A DNA stretch of 49,720 nt, from the NCBI GenBank assembly GCA_046542355.1, contig JBKHBN010000011.1:1-49720 (forward strand), written 5' to 3'. The notes below the pieces were generated by a model that was given only the letters and a program-made list of their open reading frames with translations, was not told the DNA's origin and made no database searches. Position numbers and translations under genes: made by a program. Of this stretch, positions 41,730 through 49,670 are shown in pieces. Within the stretch, counting starts at the first letter, position 1; every line of letters starts with the position of its first letter. Source of the stretch: UBA1672 sp046542355 (GTDB taxonomy: Bacteria; Pseudomonadota; Alphaproteobacteria; Micavibrionales; Micavibrionaceae).

Positions 41730-42297
41730 GGATATAGTGATATCAGACTCTGGTGATGTGGCCAAACCGTTTATTGAATATATTACAGTTGCGCGAGGTG
41801 ATATTGCTTTGCAGAGCGTTGATGCCGTAGTTATGACCATTCCTCGTAATCTTGATTTTTGCGGTGGTATTAATAATTCCATTGCGGCTGCGTGCGGTTA
41901 TGATCTGGATTCGTTTATTCTGGATAATATCTACAAGCCAAAACCCGGAGAGGTTTATGCCTTGCCAGGTGGTAATTTGCCTGCTCAACATATTTTTGTC
42001 GGGATTACGCCATATTACCGCACTGAATTTGATCGGAAGGAAGGGGATATGGTGCAAATCGTGCGGCGTGTTATGGAGCTTGCGCATTGTATGCTGGTTG
42101 AGCGCATAGCGATACCTTCTGTTTGCAGCGGACGTAAGTGTTTTCCTAAATCCAGAGCTGCGCGATTTATTGTGCAGGGTGTGTATGACCGCATGTATAG
42201 CGGTCTGGAGGAGGTGCGGCTGGTTGGTCTGGATGACCAGACGCTGCATGCTTTTGAAAGCAAGCTCTTTGCGATGGGTCGGGCTGGCTCATCCTAG
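41728..42297 (+). CDS. macro-domain-like protein
   Basis: Reads like a diverged macro domain (ADP-ribose or nucleotide binding): TVARGDIALQSVDAVVMTI corresponds to the GDIT-x-VDAIVN start, LDFCGGINNSIAAACG to the glycine-rich loop, KPGEVYALPGGNLPAQHIFVGI to the GEA-x-TxGxxLP-x-x-xIH block and IAIPSVCSG to the late strand. The NAAN adenine-side motif is absent (MTIPRN instead), so substrate recognition may have changed. 189 residues is ordinary for the fold. Its ATG shares CATG with the head-to-head gene, so the two leaders lie in one another's coding sequence. Called with moderate confidence. Confidence 0.65.
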   Translation: MDIVISDSGDVAKPFIEYITVARGDIALQSVDAVVMTIPRNLDFCGGINNSIAAACGYDLDSFILDNIYKPKPGEVYALPGGNLPAQHIFVGITPYYRTEFDRKEGDMVQIVRRVMELAHCMLVERIAIPSVCSGRKCFPKSRAARFIVQGVYDRMYSGLEEVRLVGLDDQTLHAFESKLFAMGRAGSS

Positions 42298-42329
42298 GAC
42301 GTGTTGATACTTGGCGCGTGAGACACTCT

Positions 42330-43358
42330 TTAAATGGTGGCTTGTCTTTTTTGATCTATTTGTAGCGATTCTTTTAGCTCAGCAAGAGAAACCAGAGGGC
42401 GCGGTCCCATGTGGGCTATGACTTCGCTTGCGGCCAGAGCGCCGAAATTTCCGCATTCTTCGAGGGTGTAGCCTTCTGTGTAGCCATAGAGGAATCCCGC
42501 GGCATATTGATCTCCTGCGCCTGTAGTGTCTATGACCTCTTGTACAGGAATGGCCTCAATTTCTATGATTTCATCGCCATTGATAATGACAGAGCCTTTT
42601 TCACTGCGGGTTATGACCGCGATTTCTACATGATTGTTTATGGCGCTGATGGCTTCATCAAAGTCTTCAGTCGTATAGAGAGATTTGATTTCATCCTCAT
42701 TTGCAAACAGGATATCCACGTGATTCTCAACAAGGCTTAGGAAGTCAGCGCGGTGACGGTCAACGCAAAACGGATCTGAAAGCGTCAGGGCTATTTTCCG
42801 GTTTGCCTTGTGTGCGTATCCTGCTGCTGTGATAAAGGCTTGCTTTGCGGTTTCGCGGTCGAATAAATATCCTTCGAGATAGGTGATCTTTGCGCTGGCG
42901 ATTAATTCTTCATCTACATCATGGGGGCTGAGTTCAACGCTGGCGCCAAGGAATGTATTCATTGTGCGCTGCGCGTCGGGTGATACCATAATGATGCATC
43001 GTCCTGTGGGTGCGCCCATAAGAAGCGGAAGTGTTTTATATTCTATTCCCAGTGATGTCATCTCGGTGGCGTAGGTTTTTCCAAGAGCATCGTCGGCGAC
43101 TTTGCCTATAAAAGCGCCTTTACCGCCAAAGGAGGCGTAGCCTGCCATTGTGTTGGCGGCAGACCCGCCTGACGTTTCTACGCCTTGCGGCATGTTTGTG
43201 TATAGCTCTACGGCGCGAATTTCATCGATCAGGGTCATGGCGCCTTTTTCCATTCCGTGTTTTTTATGCTGTTCTTCGATAAAATAGTCCGTCACTTGAG
43301 AAAGGACGTCAACCAGTGCATTTCCAAGGGCTATGAGGCCGTATTTTGTTTCGGGCAT
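42330..43358 (-). CDS. adenosine kinase (PfkB/ribokinase family)
   Basis: Sugar-nucleoside kinase of the PfkB family with the layout of bacterial adenosine kinases. GGSAANTMAGYASFGGKGAFIGKVADD is the substrate-binding block (pieces), MTLIDEIRA precedes it, and the catalytic motif DTTGAGDQYAAGFLYG lies near residue 285. An intact Asp (GAGD) is present. At 342 residues it has the expected length. Probable role: phosphorylating adenosine for purine salvage, with a related nucleoside as an alternative substrate. It is convergent with the macro-like gene and shows no operon partner. Confidence 0.88.
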   Translation of the reverse strand: MPETKYGLIALGNALVDVLSQVTDYFIEEQHKKHGMEKGAMTLIDEIRAVELYTNMPQGVETSGGSAANTMAGYASFGGKGAFIGKVADDALGKTYATEMTSLGIEYKTLPLLMGAPTGRCIIMVSPDAQRTMNTFLGASVELSPHDVDEELIASAKITYLEGYLFDRETAKQAFITAAGYAHKANRKIALTLSDPFCVDRHRADFLSLVENHVDILFANEDEIKSLYTTEDFDEAISAINNHVEIAVITRSEKGSVIINGDEIIEIEAIPVQEVIDTTGAGDQYAAGFLYGYTEGYTLEECGNFGALAASEVIAHMGPRPLVSLAELKESLQIDQKRQATI

Positions 43359-43444
43359 TTTGTAGAGTCTTTCCGTTTCTTGTATGTTTCCAAAAAATGT
43401 AGTTTTATCTTCTATAACAATTGGAGCAGAAAGGCCATGACCTT

Positions 43445-44068
43445 ATGAGCAAAAAAAATTACAGTGCGGATATGACTGGAGCGTCAGAATGTGAGGGCGG
43501 AGCACATGATCTTAAAGAGCGCATTGCTCTGGCATCTTTGACATTGGCGGAAGCACGCGGTTGGGAGCAGGTAGCTTTGCACGATATTGCTCTGGCGTGC
43601 GGTTTATCACTGCGAGCGCTGCATGATGTGATTGATTGCAAGGATGATATTTTGGTGTTGTTTGGGCGTATGGTTGATCGTCGTATGCTTGAGCAGGCGC
43701 AATCAGGCGGAGAAGATGAGGGGAGTGTACGTGAGCGGATTTTTGATCGTTTGATGGATCGTTATGAAATATTGAATGATTACCGTCCCGGTCTGGTGGC
43801 TGTTGCCCGTTCCTTGAAATATGATCCAAAGCAGGCTTTAGTTTTGATGCCGCGATTGTGTCGTTCCATGAGCTGGGTTCTGGAAAGTGTTGGTATTGGC
43901 ACATCCAGTGTTTCAGGCGCTTTGAAGGTTGCCGGATTGACGGGGGTTTATATTAAGGGGCTTAAGGTCTGGATGGAGGATGAGAGTCCTGACTTGTCTA
44001 AAACCATGGCTACTTTGGATAAGGCTTTGAAGCGGAGTGAAGAGATTTTTAATCGTTTTGGGGCGTAG
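43445..44068 (+). CDS. TetR-family transcriptional regulator
   Basis: The N-terminal helix-turn-helix is recognisable in the arrangement ALASLTLAEARGWEQVALHDIALACGLSLRALHDVIDCKDDIL, about residues 30-70 (quoted in pieces), the usual TetR N-terminal pattern with the VxLxDIAxxxGxS core. The rest is helical and would be the ligand-binding domain. ATG 43445 with AAAGG upstream is preferred over ATG 43421. It lies between two PfkB-type genes, one on each side and both on the opposite strand. It might be linked to nucleoside or carbon metabolism, or equally resemble the TetR-like regulators next to ubiquinone genes; the ligand is unknown. Confidence 0.8.
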   Translation: MSKKNYSADMTGASECEGGAHDLKERIALASLTLAEARGWEQVALHDIALACGLSLRALHDVIDCKDDILVLFGRMVDRRMLEQAQSGGEDEGSVRERIFDRLMDRYEILNDYRPGLVAVARSLKYDPKQALVLMPRLCRSMSWVLESVGIGTSSVSGALKVAGLTGVYIKGLKVWMEDESPDLSKTMATLDKALKRSEEIFNRFGA

Positions 44069-44074
44069 TTGTTT

Positions 44075-44941
44075 TTATTTTTCAATTATATCGGGTGTAT
44101 CAATAATATCTTCCAGATAACCAAGATAAGGAATTGCGCTGTAGGCACCGGAGAGCTGGGTGCTGAGAGCAGCAGCGTTATTTGCTATTTCCAGGGCGCG
44201 CTTTAGCTCCAGTCCTGTTTGAATGCAGGCTGCGAAGTACCCGCAAAAAATGTTGAACGTGATTGTGTTTCCTTTGTTGCTTTTTGTGGTTATGTCGCAG
44301 GCGGTTGCGTTCCCTTTTTGTGCGATTGCCCCTCCGGCTCCGCAGTTTTTTGTTGTTATCAGGTAGGTGTTTTGTGAAACGGAAGGCTGGTTGCTTTGCT
44401 GGTCTGTGATAAGGATATCGGCAAGCTTTGTCATGGCGGGATTGTTTTCTTCATCAGGATTATTACATAACATGATCTTTGCGCCATTATTTCTGGCTTG
44501 TGTCAGCCATCTTATAAAGTCTGTGTGTGTTGAGGTGTTGTTGGACAAAAGAATTAGCGTACCAGCATTTAAGTGCTGGGCAGGTATGATGTCGGCATAA
44601 GCATTTGCAGCTTTATTCGATGCGTTAATGTTTGTTTTCCGGTTTGAATCTTCAAGGCAGATATCAAGCTGTGTTTGTGTTAAGTTTGTGCTTATGCCTG
44701 ATGTTTTAATGCCTTCTTTGCGCAGTATATCGAGCGCAAATTTTCCCATGAGGTCTGATCCTGTTTGACTGATCAAGGAGATTTTTGCACCACAGCGCGC
44801 GGCGCTGATGGCTTTTAAAGCGCCGTTTCCGCCAAGATCGAGGGCGGTAGGTGCGCTTGTTTGATTTGTTGCGCCGGGATTGAGTGCATGTTCCAGTGTT
44901 GCGTTGATGCAGACAGTGGTGTTTCCGATTACATAAATCAT
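44075..44941 (-). CDS. ribokinase-like protein lacking the catalytic motif
   Basis: 288 residues with the ribokinase fold: TALDLGGNGALKAISAARCGAKISLI (pieces) aligns with the family's GGKGANQA substrate block, and TGSDLMGKFALDILRKEG follows. In place of the DTxGAGDxFxGG active site, the protein reads NTITFNIFCGYFAACIQ, so the catalytic Asp and the anion-hole GAG are missing. Other late features (NNAAALSTQ) are kept. It is either a pseudokinase with a binding or regulatory function, or a gene on the way to decay; the frame is intact. It is convergent with the TetR-type regulator gene, whose stop lies 6 bases from its own. Confidence 0.8.
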   Translation of the reverse strand: MIYVIGNTTVCINATLEHALNPGATNQTSAPTALDLGGNGALKAISAARCGAKISLISQTGSDLMGKFALDILRKEGIKTSGISTNLTQTQLDICLEDSNRKTNINASNKAANAYADIIPAQHLNAGTLILLSNNTSTHTDFIRWLTQARNNGAKIMLCNNPDEENNPAMTKLADILITDQQSNQPSVSQNTYLITTKNCGAGGAIAQKGNATACDITTKSNKGNTITFNIFCGYFAACIQTGLELKRALEIANNAAALSTQLSGAYSAIPYLGYLEDIIDTPDIIEK

Positions 44942-45164
44942 TTAGATATCTTTGCTCTTTTGTTGTTTATAGCTAGCTATAGCATATGTGGGTAGAAAGT
45001 GAAGCTCTACGGGTCTTGAGCTGTGGAGTTTAAAATATGTAAATATAAACGCATTTATTCTGGCTTGCAATAAACCCTATCGGACAGCAAAATTTAAAAC
45101 CTTAGCTTTTCTGCTGGTTTTAGTGTTTGTTTAGGATTGTATGGGATGAAAAAAAACATAGGAA
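44942..45164. other. 223-bp gap without a visible gene
   Basis: Between the ribokinase-like gene and tRNA-Ser the sequence is A+T-rich and contains no convincing reading frame. GCTAGCTATAGC (about 44973-44984) is a near-palindrome. Nothing else was found; it probably contains the promoter of the minus-strand ribokinase-like gene. Confidence 0.35.
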
Positions 45165-45257
45165 TGGCGGAGACGGAGGGATTCGAACCCTCGATGAGGT
45201 GATTAACCCCATACTCCCTTAGCAGGGGAGCGCCTTCAGCCGCTCGGCCACGTCTCC
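45165..45257 (-). tRNA. tRNA-Ser (GCU anticodon)
   Basis: Read on the minus strand, the seven-base acceptor GGAGACG (45257-45251) pairs with CGTCTCC near 45175-45169, followed by discriminator G (45168) and an encoded CCA (45167-45165). The D arm GGCCGAGCGGCTGAAGGC, the anticodon stem-loop CTCCCCTGCTAAGGGAG (anticodon GCT), a long variable arm and the T arm GAGGGTTCGAATCCCTC are all in place. The long variable arm marks it as class II, and the GCU anticodon decodes AGC and AGU. Confidence 0.97.
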
Positions 45258-45361
45258 TTCTCGCCAAAGATATTAACGCTCTTAGTTATGCGATTAATCC
45301 GTGTTTGTAAAGTATTGTGCGTAAAAAAACATGGCTTGTGATATTTGATGCCTTCATGGTC

Positions 45362-45375
45362 TTGACCTTAATCAA
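45362..45375. promoter_or_regulatory. FNR/FixK-type box ahead of permease gene
   Basis: TTGACCTTAATCAA matches the FNR/FixK consensus TTGAT-N4-ATCAA at nine of ten defined positions. It is centred 79 bases upstream of the permease ATG. A possible -10 (TAGTGT, 45398-45403) lies where a class II FNR-activated promoter would need it, about 41 bases between site centre and the start expected near 45410. A small palindrome ACGGG-TAT-CCCGT (45380-45392) lies between. Confidence 0.55.
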
Positions 45376-45447
45376 GAACACGGGTATCCCGTAGGGGTAG
45401 TGTGGATGTTTGTGCGATGACAATTAGCGAAGCGGAAGGCGCCAGAT

Positions 45448-46434
45448 ATGATTTCTATTCCTGATCCCTTTAAAGCCTTGGGGGATTTTGTGACTTTTAG
45501 CATCTTTGGTCTGGCTGAAGGGACGCATGGTGCGCATGCTTTACATTTTTTTGTCGAAGATGCGACGAAGATATTTTTTCTTCTTGGGACGATGGTCACG
45601 ATTGTTTCTTTTTTCCGTTCTCAGCTTGAGCCGGAAAAAGTGCGTTCTTATCTGGAGGGAAAGCCTAAATTTTTATCTTATATTCTGGCGATTTTGCTTG
45701 GTGCAATTACGCCGTTTTGTTCTTGTTCGTCTATTCCGCTTTTTATCGGGTTTGTCGAAGCGGGTATTCCTTTTGGTGTTACTATGGCATTTTTGATTAC
45801 TTCGCCCATGATTAATGAAATTGCTATTTTGGTGTTTGCCTCGGCTATGGGCTGGCCATTGACGATAGCTTATGTTGTCACGGGTATGCTTGTTGGTTTG
45901 ATTGGTGGGCTTTTGATGGAATATCTTGGGCTGGAGCGTTATATTGAAGATTATGTCTATGAAATGCGCACAGGTGGAAAGGGCGAGACCTTTGCCTGTA
46001 AGGACACTGTCAAAACCTTTGGCCAGCGGTTGCGCTATGCGTTGGGGTATGCGGGGGATGTGCTCAAGAGAACGTGGCTGTATATTACTATAGGTATTGG
46101 TATCGGTGCGTTTCTTCACGGGTATGTGCCTGAGAGCTTCTTTACCACCTATACCAGTGCAGACAATCCTTTTGCTGTTCCTCTTGCTGTGATTCTCGGT
46201 ATACCGTTATATGCGAATGCTACTGGCGTGATCCCGATTGCCGAGGCGCTTCTTGGTAAGGGCGTTCCTATTGGTACGGTGCTTGCGATGATGATGAGTG
46301 TGGTTGCTATTTCCTTGCCGGAAATGGTTATTTTGCGCAAGGTGCTCAAGGTGCGCATGCTAATCTATTTTGCGTTGTATATTTTTATAGTGTTAATTGC
46401 CGTAGGCTATCTCTATAATTTTTTCTTGATGTAA
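45448..46434 (+). CDS. permease of the YraQ/ArsP (DUF318) family
   Basis: Inner-membrane permease with about eight hydrophobic segments and the family signature ITPFCSCSSIPLFIGF near residue 90, in which the paired cysteines belong to a TPFCSCS motif. A second half with LGIPLYANATGVIPI and ALLGKGVPIGTVLAMMMSVVAISLPEM mirrors the first. Relatives include ArsP, which exports trivalent organoarsenicals, and permeases of unknown metal or thiol substrate. GGAAGG precedes the ATG. The FNR-like box at 45362 suggests activation at low oxygen. No arsenic genes are nearby, so the substrate is open. Confidence 0.9.
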   Translation: MISIPDPFKALGDFVTFSIFGLAEGTHGAHALHFFVEDATKIFFLLGTMVTIVSFFRSQLEPEKVRSYLEGKPKFLSYILAILLGAITPFCSCSSIPLFIGFVEAGIPFGVTMAFLITSPMINEIAILVFASAMGWPLTIAYVVTGMLVGLIGGLLMEYLGLERYIEDYVYEMRTGGKGETFACKDTVKTFGQRLRYALGYAGDVLKRTWLYITIGIGIGAFLHGYVPESFFTTYTSADNPFAVPLAVILGIPLYANATGVIPIAEALLGKGVPIGTVLAMMMSVVAISLPEMVILRKVLKVRMLIYFALYIFIVLIAVGYLYNFFLM

Positions 46435-46744
46435 AGGGAACCTCTAAAAACTCTTTGTTTTGTCATCCCCGTGAAAACGGGGATCGGGTAACAGTCTGTA
46501 AAAACAGGATTCCCACTTGCATGGAGATGAAGGTTTTTGTGAAATCTGGGGTTTTTAGCAGTGCCCTAAAAAGATATCTTATCTGCTTATTTTCGTTAAT
46601 TTTTCTTGTTATTTTTTGATCGAATGTTTTCTTGCATCCGATTGTATTGTAGTTGTGGTCGTGGCTTATCTGTGTATTCAGGATTTTATTTCTCTTTTTT
46701 GTAGGGTATAGTCCTGTGGCATTTACTCGGAAAGGATTTCTGTC
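46435..46744. other. 310-bp gap with a palindromic repeat
   Basis: The gap between permease and chemoreceptor contains the palindromic repeat described separately at 46461-46535, then about 200 A+T-rich bases that must include the chemoreceptor promoter. No gene and no clear sigma-28 or sigma-54 promoter was found. Confidence 0.4.
46461..46535. repeat. REP-like palindromic repeat
   Basis: ATCCCCG-TGAAAA-CGGGGAT (46464-46483) is a perfect seven-base stem, and TTCCCACTTGCATGGAGA (about 46510-46527) is an imperfect second stem. Outer ends TGTCATC and GATGAAG are loosely inverted. The GTCATCCCCG start and GGATTCCCAC second half follow the plan of the dispersed GTCATxCCCG palindromes common in proteobacterial genomes. 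Confidence 0.6.
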
Positions 46745-49009
46745 GTGCGCAATTTTCATGATATTAAAGTTTCTCATAAGCTTATTGGTTCTTATACATT
46801 ACTTATAGTTCTGGTCGTTGCTCTTAGCGGGTTTTCATTTTATAGTATGGTGAAGCTCTCTGGTGTTTATACACAATATCGCTCAACGGCACGCAGCGGA
46901 TTATTGCTTGCGCAGATGTCTCAGTATTTGGGAGATATGCGGCGCGATGTATTAAAGTACAGGATTAATCCGGATGAAAACACTCAAATGGCAGTGGAAG
47001 CCGATGTTCAAAAGCTGGTTGCTTTGGAGGGGCAGGTTGACGAGGTTATTTATGATCCGGCGCAAAAGGAGCAACTTTTTGAGCTGAAGGCAAATGTTGA
47101 AGAATATAAGGGTCAGTTTGACAGCACTGTATCATATCAAAAACAGCGCGATCAAATAGTTGCGCAGATGGATGTGGCTGGTTCTGCTAACCGTAAGATA
47201 CTTAATCAGATTATGGAGAGTGCTTATCAGGATCGTGATATGGTTACGGCTTATTATGCTGCTTTGGTGCAGCAGCATTTTACGCTTGGGCGCTATTATG
47301 CAAAAGATTTTTTATTGCGTAACAAGAGTGAGGATTCTCTGCGTGCCCTTGAAGAAGTGGATAAGAGTTTGCAGCTTACCGCTGTCCTTTTTAGTGAATT
47401 GCAAGATCCGACTCGCCGCAGGCTGGCGCAGAATGCCAAAGAGGGGATTGAGCAATTCCAGTCGGATTTTCAAGGGGCGGTTAAAGCTATTTTGAACCGG
47501 AATGTGCAATATGCGCGTATGGATGAAGTGGGACCAGAAATTTTGAACGCTTATGCCAGTCTTATTAATGATAATAAGGACAAGCAAAATATACTGGAGC
47601 CGCGTGTCTCCTCGACAATTCGTAATATGTCTGTTTTGACTGTCGTTGTTGGCGTTATTATTGCCGGATTAGCGCTCTTTGTTGCTGTGTTTATGGCGCG
47701 GATGGTTGTGCGTGCGCTTTCGAATGTGACTGATGTGATGACTCGTCTGAGTGAAGGGGATTTCTCAGTCGATATTATCGGCACTGAGCGTAAAGATGAG
47801 GTTGGCCAGATGTTTCGTGCGATTGCACGGTTTAAGGCGGATGCCGAGGAGTCATTCCTGCTTAAGCAGATGGTTGAGGATATGCCGACAAATGTTATGA
47901 CTGTTGATGTTAACGATGATTTGAAAGTTAATTATATTAACAACACTTCTGTTAGAACATTGTCTAAATTAGAAGAGCATTTGCCTGTAAAGGCTGATGA
48001 GGTTCTTGGGCAGTCTATTGATATCCTTCACAAGCATCCTGAGCACCAGCGAAAGATGCTGGCTAATCCTGATAATTTGCCGCACAGGGCCAAGATTACG
48101 GTTGGGCCGGAACAAATGAGTTTGCTGGTTTCAGCTATTCGCGATAAGAGGGGACATTATGTTGGCGCTATGCTTACATGGAATCTGATTACTGATCAGG
48201 AGCAAATGGGGCGTAATGTCGAAGATGTGGTCGGCATTGTCGGCAGTGCTGTTACAGAGCTTGAAGCTACGGCGCAGAGCATGTCGTCTATGGCGCAGGA
48301 GACACAGCTGCAGGCTACGGCTGTCGCTGCTGCTGCAGAACAGGCTGCGGCAAATGTGTCTACGGTTGCGGCTTCAACCGAGGAGCTTACGGCCTCTATT
48401 TCAGAGATCAGCCAGCGTATGCAAGAATCCAGTGCCATGGCGTTATCTGCCAAGGAGCAAGCTGATTCGACTAATGTGACTGTTGAGAGCCTGAAGCAGG
48501 CTGCAGAGAAAATTGGTGAGGTTGTGACGCTTATCAATGATATTGCAGAACAGACTAATTTGCTGGCTTTAAATGCTACGATTGAGGCTGCGCGTGCCGG
48601 AGATGCAGGGAAGGGTTTTGCTGTGGTTGCTAATGAGGTGAAGGCGCTGGCAGGAGAGACGGCTAAGGCCACGGAAGAAATAGGACAGCAAATACAGGAG
48701 ATGCAAGGCATTACCATTAATGCAGTTGGTGCGATCAGTAGTATTTCTAGTACTATTAGTGAGCTTACCGAGCTTGCTTCCAGCGTTGCATCGGCTGTTG
48801 AAGAGCAAAATAGTGCGACGCAGGAAATTGCGCGCAGTGTTGAGCAGGCAGCTGTTGGTACTACTGAGGTTACAACCAATATTGTAAGCGTCAGTCAGGC
48901 TGCAAAAGAGACAGGAGATGCTGCTGATCAGGTTCTGGCTACGGCTGGTGAACTTGGAAAACATTCACAGAGTTTGCAAAAGCAGGTTGATGAATTCTTA
49001 AATCGGTGA
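46745..49009 (+). CDS. methyl-accepting chemotaxis protein
   Basis: 754-residue chemoreceptor. An N-terminal transmembrane helix (LIGSYTLLIVLVVALSGFSF) and a periplasmic four-helix-bundle sensor (about 40-290) are followed by a second transmembrane helix (VLTVVVGVIIAGLALFVAVF), a HAMP domain (about 320-370), a PAS-like module (about 375-480) with MVEDMPTNVMTVDVND, and the signalling domain. The signalling hairpin reads INDIAEQTNLLALNATIEAARAGDAGKGFAVV (pieces), the canonical site of CheA/CheW contact. The C-terminus EFLNR lacks the CheR/CheB-binding pentapeptide. GTG is the start with AAAGGAT ahead. The ligand is unknown. Confidence 0.95.
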   Translation: MRNFHDIKVSHKLIGSYTLLIVLVVALSGFSFYSMVKLSGVYTQYRSTARSGLLLAQMSQYLGDMRRDVLKYRINPDENTQMAVEADVQKLVALEGQVDEVIYDPAQKEQLFELKANVEEYKGQFDSTVSYQKQRDQIVAQMDVAGSANRKILNQIMESAYQDRDMVTAYYAALVQQHFTLGRYYAKDFLLRNKSEDSLRALEEVDKSLQLTAVLFSELQDPTRRRLAQNAKEGIEQFQSDFQGAVKAILNRNVQYARMDEVGPEILNAYASLINDNKDKQNILEPRVSSTIRNMSVLTVVVGVIIAGLALFVAVFMARMVVRALSNVTDVMTRLSEGDFSVDIIGTERKDEVGQMFRAIARFKADAEESFLLKQMVEDMPTNVMTVDVNDDLKVNYINNTSVRTLSKLEEHLPVKADEVLGQSIDILHKHPEHQRKMLANPDNLPHRAKITVGPEQMSLLVSAIRDKRGHYVGAMLTWNLITDQEQMGRNVEDVVGIVGSAVTELEATAQSMSSMAQETQLQATAVAAAAEQAAANVSTVAASTEELTASISEISQRMQESSAMALSAKEQADSTNVTVESLKQAAEKIGEVVTLINDIAEQTNLLALNATIEAARAGDAGKGFAVVANEVKALAGETAKATEEIGQQIQEMQGITINAVGAISSISSTISELTELASSVASAVEEQNSATQEIARSVEQAAVGTTEVTTNIVSVSQAAKETGDAADQVLATAGELGKHSQSLQKQVDEFLNR

Positions 49010-49091
49010 TTGGATTGTGTGTTGAAGCGAAGAAAATGTGAGGAAAATCAGTTACAAAAGTACCTTTATGTAATATACTTGCTGCACGAAA

Positions 49092-49391
49092 TTGATTGTA
49101 CAAATAAAATTCGGCTCGCATCTATATGGCACGTCTACGCCACAATCTGATCTGGATGTTAAAGGGGTATATTTGCCGTCTGCCTGGGATATCTTGCTTC
49201 AGCAGGTCAAACCTATGATATCTGAAAGCCGCCTCAAGCAACACGGTGAAAAGAATACAGCTGATGATATTGACCACGAAGCCTACAGTTTGCAGCGTTA
49301 TCTTGAATTTCTGGCACAAGGTCAGATAGAAGTGGCCCTGTTTGTTTGGACAGATTAGCGGCGGTATTAAGCTCTGGATATGTTGTTTTCG
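49092..49391 (+). pseudogene. disrupted RlaP-type nucleotidyltransferase
   Basis: The first 80 codons match the PF10127-type predicted nucleotidyltransferases: FGSHLYGTSTPQSDLDVKG is the nucleotidyltransferase signature GS-x-YG-x-DxD, and NTADDIDHEAYSLQRYLEFLAQGQI continues into the fold (pieces). Translation then stops at TAG 49363-49365. A 42-base segment (49329-49370) appears inserted, because the sequence after it (GCTCTGGATATGTTGTTTTC) resumes the family's ALDMLF motif directly after the GQI codons. Soon after, the frame runs into the transposase remnant. The gene is broken twice and probably non-functional. Confidence 0.7.
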
Positions 49392-49393
49392 TG

Positions 49394-49670
49394 TTAAGCC
49401 GCCAAAGCTGTTTTATTGTCCTTGTCTCGAAGGGCGTAGCCCGAGGGAGGAGGACAATTATGGCGTGTTTCTCCTCCTTTATCATAAACCTCATCCGGCG
49501 TTTGTCCATCAAATGTTGAGTGCGGACGCCGTGTGTTGTAAAACGCCAGCCATTGACCAATCTCTTTCCTGGCCTGCAGCCCGTTATCAAAGGCATTGAG
49601 ATACACGCATTCATATTTCAATGATCGCCACCAGATACAAAGACCCGCGCCGCACCGGAATATAGGTGAC
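49394..49670 (-). pseudogene. IS3-family transposase remnant with internal deletion
   Basis: Read leftward from 49670, the frame VTYIPVRRGSLYLVAI fits the region around the first catalytic Asp of an IS3-type OrfB (usually TD[IV]TYIP and then a MDWxSR). It is joined, out of frame, to WRSLKYECVYLNAFDNGL, which then continues to FYNTRRPHSTFDGQTPDEV, the C-terminal DDE region, and ends at the stop near 49394. About 100 residues with the middle catalytic Asp are missing. The remnant lies directly next to the 54-bp terminal repeat, which interrupts its upstream part. Confidence 0.75.

Noticed and set aside
41730..41882. Longer start for the YejA-type protein
   Set aside because: The signal peptide begins at 41729; the upstream codons are antisense of the macro-like gene.
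48196..48879. Long Ala/Ser-rich open frame opposite the chemoreceptor signalling domain
   Set aside because: Antisense of a repetitive helical coding region; the composition is explained by that.
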